A stretch of DNA of 64,000 nucleotides, taken from Siderastrea siderea. Lineage: Eukaryota > Cnidaria > Anthozoa > Scleractinia > Rhizangiidae. The translations under genes and the position numbers were made by a program. Within the stretch, counting starts at the first letter, position 1. Each line of letters starts with the position of its first letter. Under the pieces are notes generated by a model, which had not been told where the DNA came from, did no database searches, and worked only from the letters and a program-made list of their open reading frames with translations. The stretch lies in the NCBI GenBank assembly GCA_964030785.1, contig OZ034969.1, positions 70,828,862 through 70,892,861 on the forward strand, in the 5' to 3' direction. This document shows positions 46,201 through 56,290 of the stretch, piece after piece.

Positions 46201-49200
46201 TCAAAAGCGACGGTGGTCATGCGGTTTCCCTCCGAGAAAAACGCCGGTTGCCCCAAAGTACCACGCGATTTCCCGCCAAGAAAAGATGGCACTCTCCACC
46301 CCCTGGTCGGATACGTTGGGACTCCTCTCCCCCTCCCCCAGAGTCTGTATGGGGAGGCTACGCTGACGTCAGAACCAAAATCTCTCGGATCGATAGGTTA
46401 CCAAATTTCTTTATCCACGGTGCCCTGCTCTGCGGCCTTCGGCCACAAAGGAGCTACGCTTAAAGAAATCAGCATTCATCGATCCATTGGGATTCCTGTA
46501 TATACATGAAAGCTTCAATTACGTAAGGCTATTTTCTTCAAACAGGAATTCGACAAAGGGAAGGCTTTAGAAGAAAACATAGAAAAGTTGGCACTTGAGA
46601 GAAAACGGAGCGAAGAACTGCTTTACAGAATGATGCCTAAAGCTATTGCCGACAGATTGAGACTTGGAGGAAAAGCAGTGGAAACCTGTGAGGTATGATT
46701 TTTCTTGCCTTCTATTCATATTTACCTTTTAACTGCATGTGCAGGCATAAACTTTTTCCCTACTCTTGAACAATGTTGTTTAACCCTACCAAAATTAAAT
46801 TACAGGTTCTCTCCTGTGGTACGTACTACTGTATGCTCCATTGCAACAGAAGCCAGGTAATAAAAAAAATGCCTGGAAGGTCTGCGTGAGCCTGACAGCA
46901 ACAAGATTTCTGGGCTTTAAGAAAAGAAAAATCAAGCACAAAGCATACTAATCGTGTTTTGTGTTATTGTTTTCTTTGTTCGTGAGTTTGTTTGTATCAA
47001 TTCGGGAAAAGAAAAAATCAGATTACAAGGCATGGAAAACCTGTTTTTCTTACGGTTGTAGAGATAAGCACTAACTTTTCAGTCTGGAAATTTTGGAGAT
47101 GTGATACTTTTTAAGGTGGTACTACCTTCAGAGTCTGGGTAAAAATAGAAAGTGTGACCATAAGAATGAAAGCTAAAATATAAACAAGTAACTGTTTTGA
47201 AAGATGAATGTTTCCCCTTTTAATTTTTACTCAGGTGATTTAAGATGAAAAACTGATTCTTTGTTGTAATAACTACCACCCTTCCTTGGTTTTCACTGTA
47301 CATTTCAGCACTTTGAAAACGTGACCGTTATGTTCAGTTACCTGGACGGCTTTGTCGCTATTTGTTCACAAGTTAGTGCCATGGAAATTGTCAACCTTGT
47401 CAACAACATGTTCACCGCATTCGACAAGCTCACGGAAAAACACGATGTTTATAAGGTAAAGGGTAAGGTTTAACATAGTCAGTGTAGCCTAGGTGGTAGG
47501 GCGCTGACCTTTAATTATGAGATCTCGGGCTCAAGCCCTCTTCTCTGACCATTCTGGATTTGTTCCAAGGCAGTCCCTGAAAGAGTAATCTTCATTTCGG
47601 GTAACTTGCAATATAATTATTGTCGTGACGCTAAATCTCGTTGACAGTTTTTGGCAAAGCAGGCTAGTCTTTCTTATGAATTGTACTGATTATTTTATAA
47701 ATATTCAATTAATTTCATTCATCTCGTCATGCTTTGAATCCAGAGACAAAACAGTTATGATGGCCACCTCTCTGAATGGTTAAAAATAAAAAATGGTTGT
47801 AATCTCTTTTAGTTATTTTAATTAAGTAAGAAATTAATAATTAAGTTTTAAGTGGCTTTTGCAATGCTGTAATACTTTATTATAGTCATGCAAATAAAGC
47901 TTGTTGCTGTTATTCGCAATGCATTGCGAGTTAAGTTGCACCCTGTAACATATAGTCTCGTAAGGTTCTCGTCACATTGCTTAGTTTGCAGCCTGCAAGA
48001 AAAATTGCCCGGGTAGCGGCGACTTTAAAAATTTTCGAAACTATAGTTGAAAATTTAGCTTGCCGCCATAAGTGGAGGCAGAAAAACTACAAAATGCAAC
48101 AAAAACATTGACCGTCCTTCTAATTAAATAGTAAGCATCTCAGACAACAAGATCTAATAAAGCGTTTTTCACAAACACTGAAAATAAAAATATCAAAGAC
48201 AAAAATGGCGCCATTATTACAATATGTTATCTTAATTTATGTTCAAAGACTATCCCACACTTGACAGAATGTTCTATTAACACTACCCTCGGTCCTCAAC
48301 ATATTCCGACCAGAGAGGCCCTCTCGTATAGGTTAATCTATTAATTGAAAACTATCGAGTGCCTTAGGGCCTACTTTAAAATGCGTTACCATGGGCCAGA
48401 GATTCAAGAGCGCGGAAAAAGGGCGATAAATAGTATGGCTGAAAATTTACAGGTTATTTTAAAATAAATAAATTGTTTGTTGCAGTTTGAAACTTTGGGG
48501 GACGCAATGTACATGACGGTCAGTGGTGCTCCGGTGAAGAAGTTGCGTCACGCCGAGCCAATGTCAGCAATGGCACTGGACACGTTAGAAGCCGTCAAGA
48601 ACATCAAGAATCCGGCTAATAACCAGCCAATGACGGCGACCATTGGTAAGAGGTTTAATATTTTACCTAAAATACAATAAAAAATCGCCGCGACAACAAA
48701 TTTAATACTGGTTATCAAATATTGTCTCAGTTGTTCGAAGGTTATTAAAATTGTTTACAATTACCTTCAACTTGGAACCCAAACTAAGAAGTGACAATGA
48801 ATATTCAGTAAATTTTTCATTTACACTTCCTATGAAAATAACATTATAACTCAATTGTTTATCCACGGTAGCTACATTCAGTAGTCTAAAATATTCAACA
48901 CTCGGGTGAACAAGGGGGATGTATGCCCCCGCGGAAGGTTTTTCTCATGTTTTCAAGAGGATTTCTTTTATCAGCAACTGCCGTTTTCAGTACTTGTACG
49001 GATTTCCCTCAAGATATACTGCGACAGAGCCTGGCAAGATTTGGTTGCTATGGTCGTGAGATATGACGCCCCAAGAACCATGTGGTCAAGCCATTTTTTG
49101 CATGTTTTTCACCTTTTTGTAGGTAAAAAAGAAAAAAAATTTTGACAAAAAGCAGTGTTTGCCTTGGGTAACACCGATATTGGGGTAACACTTTCAGTTC

Positions 49201-50875
49201 GGTGTTGAATTCAGCAATCTCAAGTTAAATTCAGATTTCAGGTCCTTATCCCTTTTTAAAGAGACAGTGCAATAACATAGAGCAATTTTAATTTGTTCCT
49301 ACTAAATCCTCTACTAGGTATGCACTCGGGCCCAGTGGCAGCGGGATTAGTTGGCGAGAAGACACCCCAGTACTGCTTATTTGGAGACACCGTCAACATC
49401 GCCTCACGGCTCAGAACAACAGCACTGGTGCGTATCAGTTAACAATATATCTCAAGTTTCTTGTATACTGGTGTACCTTTGTCGATTTGGCGCTATTCAA
49501 GCATCCTGGCCTAGCGCATAAATGACTTCCCCCCACGCGGCAGCGTACAGACAGAATATAAACTAAATAAGGTAGTGCATCACAGCTTTCCCAACGTAAT
49601 TATATCCGTCCTGTCCACCAGGAACACTACTTAGATGTAACTACCATATAATTAAAACAACATAAAAGTTGCCAAATTAGTTATTAACATATGACGTGTT
49701 TATTTGTCTTTTTAGCCAATGAGAATCCACATCAGCGAAACGACCAAAAAGTGTTTGGAAAATACACAATTTCAGATTGAATTTCGAGGCATGGTAGAAC
49801 TTAAGGTATTGCTCGTTTCCACATGACGTCATAATATTCTAAAATCAAAGCTCGCTAGACCTGCTAAATTTTTATCGTTAAAGGGTGTAGGTACAACTAA
49901 AATTATATTTTTCACAAGTTTACAGCTTGGTATCATCCTTTGTATTTAAAATACAGCATCTTGAATTTTCGAAATTGCCACCAAGTACATGACATCAGGA
50001 TGGCGCCGTGACAAAGCTATTTTTGGCTGTTTTTGACAAAGCATTTTTGGCACTGTGAACAATTCAAGTATTTGGAGAGGTGTTTATGTTTATATATACT
50101 AGCTCACGAGGGAAAAGTAATCGCTCTCATAGCAATAGTGACTTCTGGACGTTTTCACTGATTTCCGGGCGCCATGTTGGTGTTCCTCGGAATGACACCA
50201 ATATGGCGCCGGTATACTGCGCTCTATAAATTTGCGTGAAAAGTTTCGGCAAATAGCTAAAGAACAATGCACTGCACAGACCTTAGACTTGGAGAAGTTG
50301 TTTATTGATTAATCTTGCTCCTGTTGTTGAATGGTTTCGAATTTATTTTTTGATGGCATGACAGTGAAAACCGGCAATTAGACTAGAAAGAAAAGAACAT
50401 TTTGAAAGCAAATACTTTCATGAACGACCCAATGACCCAATTAGTTCTTTTGCACAATCTAGCCTTGCGTCGTGTAAGAAGACTCTCCAGTCCGTAGGTA
50501 AATCTTGAATGTACAAATCCGTGGATAAAGTATGAAATGTGCCATTCAGATAAAACTGACCTTTAAATGAATACTTTGAATTCCTTTGCTGCTGGTTCTA
50601 GGTTTTGAGACTGTACATGAAATGCTAAATTGTGGCTACTCAAGAAAAGCTATTTATTATTTATTTCCTGTGCTGTTATTGTTTATGCTGTTTCTAACTT
50701 GTACTTATGTCATCAAAATACATTTGCAAGAAGCTTGTGAATATGATTGTTTCGTGATTCATTTATTATCACTAACTACTTTTATTAATATTTGTTTCTT
50801 TCATTTTTTTCTTATGAACAGGGAAAAGGCAAGACACGAACTTACTGGTTAATCGGAAGGAAAGGCCCAAACTGA
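42450..50875 (+). CDS. GUCY1B-like: Soluble guanylate cyclase, beta-type subunit with H-NOX domain, 9 exons, ~628 aa
   Basis: Converts GTP to cGMP when its haem senses a gas (NO or O2). Exons: 42450-43286 (ATG 42492), 44080-44333, 45088-45217, 46546-46692, 47309-47455, 48486-48645, 49318-49427, 49716-49805, 50822-50875; all joins keep frame. Residues 1-185 are H-NOX with proximal His108 (NLHEH) and haem-propionate motif Y137-x-S139-x-R141. Residues 208-392 are H-NOBA/PAS ([19 protein letters not shown]). Residues 395-425 form a coiled coil. From 440 on is the cyclase domain ([32 protein letters not shown]). MYG start and length match beta1 (619 aa). Oddities: Tyr147 at the distal-pocket position that is Ile145 in human beta1; Tyr453 where alpha subunits have the first metal Asp; an extra residue after Asp497. 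Base-recognition Glu493 and Cys564 and Asn571/Arg575 remain, so it is beta-like and probably needs a catalytic partner. Confidence 0.93.
44080..44333 (+). CDS. Cyclase exon 2 of the coding part (H-NOBA)
   Basis: Acceptor CTCGTAG|TTCATG, phase 0 start, phase 2 end at CT|GTTAGT. Codes [10 protein letters not shown]..., a variable polar loop, then [20 protein letters not shown], the conserved PAS-like strand pair of sGC subunits. Confidence 0.85.
44605..44972 (+). repeat. Dispersed repeat, copy 2
   Basis: Counterpart of 39172-39480 in the same orientation, within the cyclase intron. It is longer because of short indels in the middle. Confidence 0.7.
45088..45217 (+). CDS. Cyclase exon 3 of the coding part
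   Basis: Acceptor GTTAACAG|CATAGG, donor CCAC|GTAAGT. The one leading base completes a Leu codon. Codes [20 protein letters not shown], the sGC L-x-x-x-G-L-x-x-D-x-x-LHD-x-(S/T)-R pattern before the coiled coil. Confidence 0.92.
45588..46460 (+). repeat. Intronic dispersed repeat family, copy B (about 870 bp)
   Basis: Counterpart of 25568-26396 in the same orientation. The minus strand carries a tRNA-Ser/Leu-like head (GTGGTCGAGTGGTC as A box, GGTACGATTCCC as B box, about 45705-45770). Ends with TCTGCGGCCTTCGGCCACAA. Confidence 0.8.
46546..46692 (+). CDS. Cyclase exon 4 of the coding part (coiled coil)
   Basis: Acceptor CTTCAAACAG|GAATTC, donor TGAG|GTATGA, both phase 0. Codes a heptad-rich helix and [18 protein letters not shown], equivalent to the LLYSVLPPSVANELR hinge of sGC. 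Confidence 0.92.
47309..47455 (+). CDS. Cyclase exon 5 of the coding part (cyclase domain start)
   Basis: Acceptor TACATTTCAG|CACTTT, donor TAAG|GTAAAG. Codes [20 protein letters not shown]; the FSD-x-VGF metal motif of catalytic subunits reads FSYLDGF here, so Tyr replaces the first metal-binding Asp. Ends with [12 protein letters not shown]. Confidence 0.92.
47480..47915 (+). mobile_element. tRNA-derived SINE in cyclase intron
   Basis: A pol III A box (TAGCCTAGGTGG, 47485-47496) and a B-box-like GGCTCAAGCC (47528-47537) lie at tRNA spacing within a tRNA-like head (GGTGGTAGGGCGCTGA). The anticodon arm does not pair well, so it is not a functional tRNA. The body's right border near the TTGCTGTTATTCG tail is a guess. 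Confidence 0.5.
48486..48645 (+). CDS. Cyclase exon 6 of the coding part
   Basis: Acceptor TTTGTTGCAG|TTTGAA, donor ATTG|GTAAGA (phase 1). Codes [16 protein letters not shown]: Glu (base recognition) and second metal Asp497 retained. The family pattern has one residue fewer between Asp and the Tyr-Met pair. Confidence 0.92.
49318..49427 (+). CDS. Cyclase exon 7 of the coding part
   Basis: Acceptor CTCTACTAG|GTATGC, donor ACTG|GTGCGT. Codes [32 protein letters not shown]: Cys564 for guanine recognition and Asn571/Arg575 for transition-state binding are present. Confidence 0.93.
49716..49805 (+). CDS. Cyclase exon 8 of the coding part
   Basis: Acceptor CTTTTTAG|CCAATG, donor TAAG|GTATTG, phase 0 both sides. 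Codes [15 protein letters not shown]...FRGMVELK, the I-x-(V/I)-S and R-G-x-(V/I)-x-(M/L)-K ending of class III cyclases. Confidence 0.92.
50822..50875 (+). CDS. Cyclase last exon (stop codon)
   Basis: Acceptor TTATGAACAG|GGAAAA. Codes [17 protein letters not shown] and TGA; G-K-G-x-x-x-T-(Y/W)-W-L is the usual end of the cyclase fold. There is no long C-terminal tail. ATTAAA at about 51123 could be the poly(A) signal. Confidence 0.9.
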   Translation, partial: GKGKTRTYWLIGRKGPN

Positions 50876-53800
50876 GCAATTTTGCAACTTCACCTTACTC
50901 ACCCAACAAATTACTGTTTTTATAATTACATTCACTCTAAACTGGTTGTAAATAGTTTCAATATTTGATTGAATTTGAAAGGATGTCAAACTCTTTCATT
51001 TTTCTTATCTTTCTACACGTTTCCTACTATTCTTAAAAATATAAGGGCGGGCAAAAACAAATTTTAGAAGTGGTGAACGTTCATACAGGTTAATTTAAAT
51101 TAATTGTCCGTTTATAATATCATTAAAGGAAAAAGATAAATGCATAACAAAACGAATACAAACTTCAGTTCCTGAGATTACAAATTTACCTTATTTTCAC
51201 CTATGAAAAAAGGTTCAGAATTCCCACCATAAAAATGATGGCACCTGACCTATTGAAGCACACTGTAAGACCCTGTGTTGAATCAGCGATGCTTAAAATC
51301 TCCGGCAACCGAAAAACATCCCTCAGCCAAATAAAATATATAGGATCATTTAAACGACTTCTTTCGTGGATGAACACTTTTAGAAAACATAGGCGCGCAA
51401 TACGCGCAGAGCCAATGACGTTTTTTTTCACAATATGGTGAAATTTGTCCTGACAACCTATGGGACTTTACACCTCCGGTAAGTCCCACCCTAACCCCTC
51501 AGCCCCCCCCCCCCCCCCCACCACCACCATCAAAAAGATCTTGTGGTTATCCACTATAAAACCTGGTAATGATTCAGCAGCGTGACTACGCGGAGTAAAA
51601 AAAAAAACCGAAGAAAGCTCTTTGTTTCACGGTTCTTCAAAGAACACAGACAAAAACAAGTAAACTTAAACTTAAACTCACCGTCGAAAAATATTGCATA
51701 CATAATTTAGGCAAAGATCAGTGGAAAGTTAACAATTTTACTTCAGAAATAAATGCAAGTTGCAGTTGAACCTTTTAATTTCTTACTTCTACCGGCGAAT
51801 ATCCAATACTTTTCAGTGCTCATAAACGGTCAACTTTCTAAAGGGTGCCGTTTTGACGCTCTGCGTGATTTGCGTGACACGCGACTCGCTTTACTTTGTT
51901 TAATTTGTAAGGTTTCAGACGTTTCAGGCAACCACTTACGTTCTTAGTACATTGTATTGTCAAAACAGGAGTCTGCCATCAAACAGCGTTTCTTGTATCC
52001 ACAATATTTTCGTTCGAAATCGGTTTGAACTAGCGTTTATAAACACGACTGAAATAGTTTTGCAACTATATTTATTTCCCCTGTTATTTGAAGTTGCTTG
52101 CTTTGTAATCAAGTCGGCTATAATAATTTTCGTCTTTTTGCTTCACAAATCGACCAAAGTATGTTTACATTTGTAACTTTCCCACGGTACAAAGTTATTT
52201 TTAGCTCACGTGTTTATTTGGAGTCTCAACCTACAGCCGAATAAATTTCGTTTGCTTTACCTTCGAACAGTACGAAAATGTTCAAATTCAGCTCGCTTTC
52301 CAGTAGATCCAACAGGTCTCTGTTAGAATGCTTTGTCACATATCTGTTGTTGTTAATCTTTCGGTACTGTTTCGGTCGGTTCGAGATGTTTCAAGTGTTG
52401 CGTTACATTCCTAATAAGGCTGAAATTACAGCTGTCAACTATGCAAATTTCTCAACATACGCTTTACACTTTGTGCTATGAATAACCCCGAAATAACGTT
52501 TAGTATCTTGTTAAGATTTTACTACATCCATCCTCTAATTCCTTGATCACCACTGTGACTTGGATTTTAAGACTAGTTTCATTCAAGTTTTTCAGTTTTA
52601 AGAATAGCTAGCAACAAGCCGCGCAATTTCCGATTTAGTTTTAATTGGGTTCATGTTTTATAACACGCACACAAAAATGACACTGCAAATTTTAGATTCG
52701 CTGTTACCGAGAGATAATCCCGAAAAATTTTATGCTGTTTTACTCTACTCTTTTCACTATCGTTATAAACTTGGGCTTTAAATATTGTTTCTTTCACTGT
52801 TACAATTAGGGATCGATGTAACGTTAATTTCCACGTTCTGTTCATACAACATCTCAAATTGGCAAGTCCGTCTTGTATTTGCCGCTGTGGAAAAATGTAC
52901 TTCAGCTAAGTAAACACAGGACTACAACGCGAATAAAATCCTGCCAGACCTCACGTACACAAAACAGGCATTCGAAGTAGATCCACACTTGCGAATGCAA
53001 AACACTTCAAAGCCCGGGGGTCTTACTCCCATAACATTAGCTGTATGGGTTTGTGCAGCTGATAAGGTAAGACTTTCAGTGTCCCGGTGCACACCCCCAC
53101 CCATCGTCTCACAGAATATCCCCCAGCCTCACAAATCGTAAGACAGACGTCACGTATATCGTTGATTTTTAGGCTCTGCCAGTAGCCATATGACGTCACT
53201 AACGTGACGTCATTGGCTAAAAACAGCATTTTTTAGTTTCAGACATGTTTTGATAGTACAGTGAATTAACAATGATTACGGCCACAGCCAATAATGCTAA
53301 CTAAAGCAATAACAGAGTAATAGCTATAAGACACGGCTTTGAAAATAAAAAGACGTCCTTTTTTTCAAATGGCTTGCCAGTCTGCTGCAAAGCCAGATTT
53401 TGATTAACACCGGAGGGAATACTGCCACACCTTTTATTCCGAAACGTCTTAATATAAATTAGAAAGAAAATCATAAATTAAGACTTTGTGCAGATAATTT
53501 TTCACAAAAATCTTGAAACCATAAAGTGTGTAAACTACCAATCGCACTTTTGCAGATAATTCCCACTAAACATCTTGAATCCACCATATCTGTAGACTAA
53601 AACCTTTATTTAATATTTATCTATTTATTTATTTGTTTGTTTGTTTGTTTGTTTGTTTATTATTTTTGATTGATGAGACGGTTACCATCCCTATAAAATG
53701 TTTTGTTTTCAAATAATTCTCTCGCGAGTAAAATTGGGTCAGAAGTCAGTATTCCGACAAGTCTGAAAGCTTTAGTCAGTCCAAAACGTAGCTCTCAAAT

Positions 53801-54852
53801 TTTGTATTTTCTGAATAGGCACAGAAGACGTTCAGGAAGATAATTTAGATATAAAGACACTTGAGGATGTATTAAAGATCTCAAAACGATTTGAAAATAT
53901 CAGACACCAAAAAAAGGACAGGCAGTTTTTTTCTTACTATCAAAAATGAAACAAATTTACATCGGTTGGGGAACAGAAACGAAACGTTTAATCGGGATGG
54001 CCATGTAAAATAAAGATGGAAGTAATAAGTGTAATCTGTAAGATAGTCATCAGCAAAAACGGCCCTAGTGTGACTTCTCTTTCTCCATAAATATTTTGTA
54101 ATTTTGCAAAGAAACACAATGAGGCTGGCCGAACCAAGTTAAGCTTCTTCAGTGTCAATTACTGACGATTTTTACTGCTCAGTTTGCTTCAATGAAATAA
54201 AATTGTACCAGTTGATAAATACATGTTTGAACACCATGTTGCAATTTGTAATAAACACATCAGTATCAAGCCTGTTCTCGTGGTTGTTATTGTTGTTTGT
54301 TTGTTTGTTTGTTTTTGAGAACTCAAATTGTTGTGAGACGACCAGATCGAATTCTATGAGAATACAGCCTACTTAAATTGGAAGGCTTTTGAAATACACT
54401 TTAGGGTACGACCTACCTTGGCGGGAGTCCTTGATGAAAAATTGGAAGGCAATAAGAAAATTTTGTGACATAAGAAAATTGAAGATCCGTCACCAGGATT
54501 CTTGATAAAAATAAGAATAAAACGTTCTCTGGTTAAATTTTTTTAAAAAATCTATGAGCTTTCGACAACCGGCTAATTGTCTTCAATACACTTATGTAAT
54601 ATATTGTCTATTGATGTATGTCAGTATAATTATCCGTTATTCTACGATGGCGCGCCAGATATCAAATGATAGATAATCAACGAGATAACCAGATAACAAA
54701 TTGTTTTATTGAAAAAGAAATCACTAATTACTATAAAATCAAGAAAGAGAAAAAAAGAGAGAGGGAAAAGAGAGAAAAGGGAACAAGTATCCATCACATG
54801 ACTGAACGAAAAAGGCACCAAAACCTCGCGTTTCTTTGCAAAGCTGAATGAA
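50876..54852. other. Intergenic, no gene seen
   Basis: Contains a C-run (about 51505-51520), a TTTA/TTTG tract (about 53612-53660), another TTTG tract (about 54296-54315) and a purine-rich tract (about 54742-54782). No ORF shows a known domain. Confidence 0.5.
53191..53212. promoter_or_regulatory. Two perfect CRE/ATF sites
   Basis: TGACGTCA occurs at 53191-53198 and 53205-53212, six bases apart, the whole forming an imperfect palindrome. TGACGTCA is the consensus for CREB/ATF factors. No transcription start could be assigned. Confidence 0.4.
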
Positions 54853-55078
54853 TCAATGAAACTGCTCTGAAGTGGACGTAGGAGCACAAGTTTTGGGAAA
54901 AAATCTTCCAATTATCATTGGCTTTGAAATGTGGTACGTGTTTTGTTTTTCCTGATCATCGTTCAAAGCGAATTGAAGCTTCACGATCTCACCGTCGTAG
55001 ATGCTGGAGTTGAAATGAAGCTGGACAAGTTTGTAATCCGTTCGCACAACGGAGCCATCATGTGCTTGTTTGATCGAA
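54853..55078 (-). CDS. Candidate last exon of a minus-strand gene
   Basis: On the minus strand an acceptor (TTAATATTCTGTCTTCAG) precedes a 226-base exon that opens with the last base of a split codon and reads SIKQAHDGSVVRTDYKLVQL onward to TGA (54853-54855). An AATAAA on the same strand lies at 54710-54705, about 145 bases past the stop. Composition and splice signals look like a real exon. I recognise no family. Phase fits the donor of the exon at 63199-63353. Confidence 0.4.
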
Positions 55079-56077
55079 CTGAAGACAGAATTAATATTTT
55101 AACTTGAACGATAATTTCTATGCAGCTCGCTGAAGCAAGGCTACGGAAGCGAGGAACATTAGAATTCACCAGCTTACTTTTTTAACGCAAACCACAAAAC
55201 GCAGTTCTTCTTAGTTTAGAGGCCGCGGACGGAATGGTGAAAACAACACTCAAACACCCGAGAAAACGATTCAAGTTATTTTGCATGGCATCCGATTTGT
55301 ATCTGAACATTTGGAGCCGTTGGAAAACAGAGCTACAAAGAGTGCAGGTGAACCAGTGTCAATTTTGCGTGATATAACCCAAAAAATGTAGCCCTTTCTG
55401 GTAGCTCGCTTGTTCAGTGCTTGTTTTATTAAGCTTGTAGACTGCTTCATGATTTTTGTACTGACTCGCCATAAAAGTGTGACATTTTTAAATTAATTAA
55501 AATGCTTCTCTTGCATTTGGCTGTGTGTTAGGTTTACGTCTTGTCTTGATATTTCCTCGAAAGCCTTTCGTATAAGACCTACTGTTTGCAAATTTTAATG
55601 ATCGACGTGACGACGGAAGAAATTGTAAATACACCGCTGAATGCTTAAATTTCTATTTCTACATTTTCTTGTTGTCCTAAGAAATCAAGCACTCCCTAAC
55701 AATTTTGAGTTCTGTATCGGTGACGTTCAGTCGTCCATTTTTCTCGCCGGGTTGCTCGCGGGGAAAAATCGTTTAGCTTACTTTGTTGTTGAGCGTTCAT
55801 TGACCATATTTGGACAGCATGGTATAATGACTCAGATACCAGGGCTGCTGAGCCAATCAAAACTCTAGAATTGCATTATACCATGATGCAGTTTTTCATA
55901 ATGTTTATTGACATATGCCCATAGAAAGCCTAGAAGAATTTGTTTTATGGTGAAAAACGTTGCGAATTGGAACTAGCACTTATCGGGAGCATAGTTGTAA
56001 GTTTCTTCACTATGGATTCCGTGCATTCTGGTTTGAGGATTCTGTGAGTGAAAATGGCGCACATCAAGAAATATAGG
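55079..56077. other. No supported gene
   Basis: A plus-strand frame starting ATGGTGAAAACAACACTC at about 55234 reaches CAG|GTGAAC at about 55348 and might be a first exon, but no partner was found. A short inverted pair CATGGTATAATG / CATTATACCATG (55818-55829 / 55874-55885) suggests a small MITE. Confidence 0.35.
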
Positions 56078-56290
56078 TCATTTAAAGTGCATATGACACG
56101 AAAATTTTTTCTTCGGTTTTTGATTGTTTTATGTGTACGAAAAAACGCTTTTAATCTTTAAACCGGCATCAAACTTTTCAAACGTACTTTTTTCGCGGTG
56201 AAAATAGCGCAAATTTGACTTCAAAAGTGTCGCCGTCTTGCGCGGCCAAAATATCACGTGATTAGCTAATGTGACCTCAATCGACTTGAT
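56078..56290 (+). repeat. About 210-bp promoter-like repeat upstream of the LINE
   Basis: Inverted counterpart of 63398-63599: TCATTTAAAGTGCATATGAC, TTTTTTCTTCGGTTTTTGA, CTTCAAAAGTGTC and the exact 13-mer CAATCGACTTGAT at the inner end. It ends just before ACATGGCGTC and the LINE reading frame. Confidence 0.8.

Noticed and set aside
47485..47560. Possible functional tRNA gene in a cyclase intron
   Set aside because: A and B boxes are recognisable, but the anticodon stem and acceptor stem do not pair, so it is a tRNA-derived SINE head.
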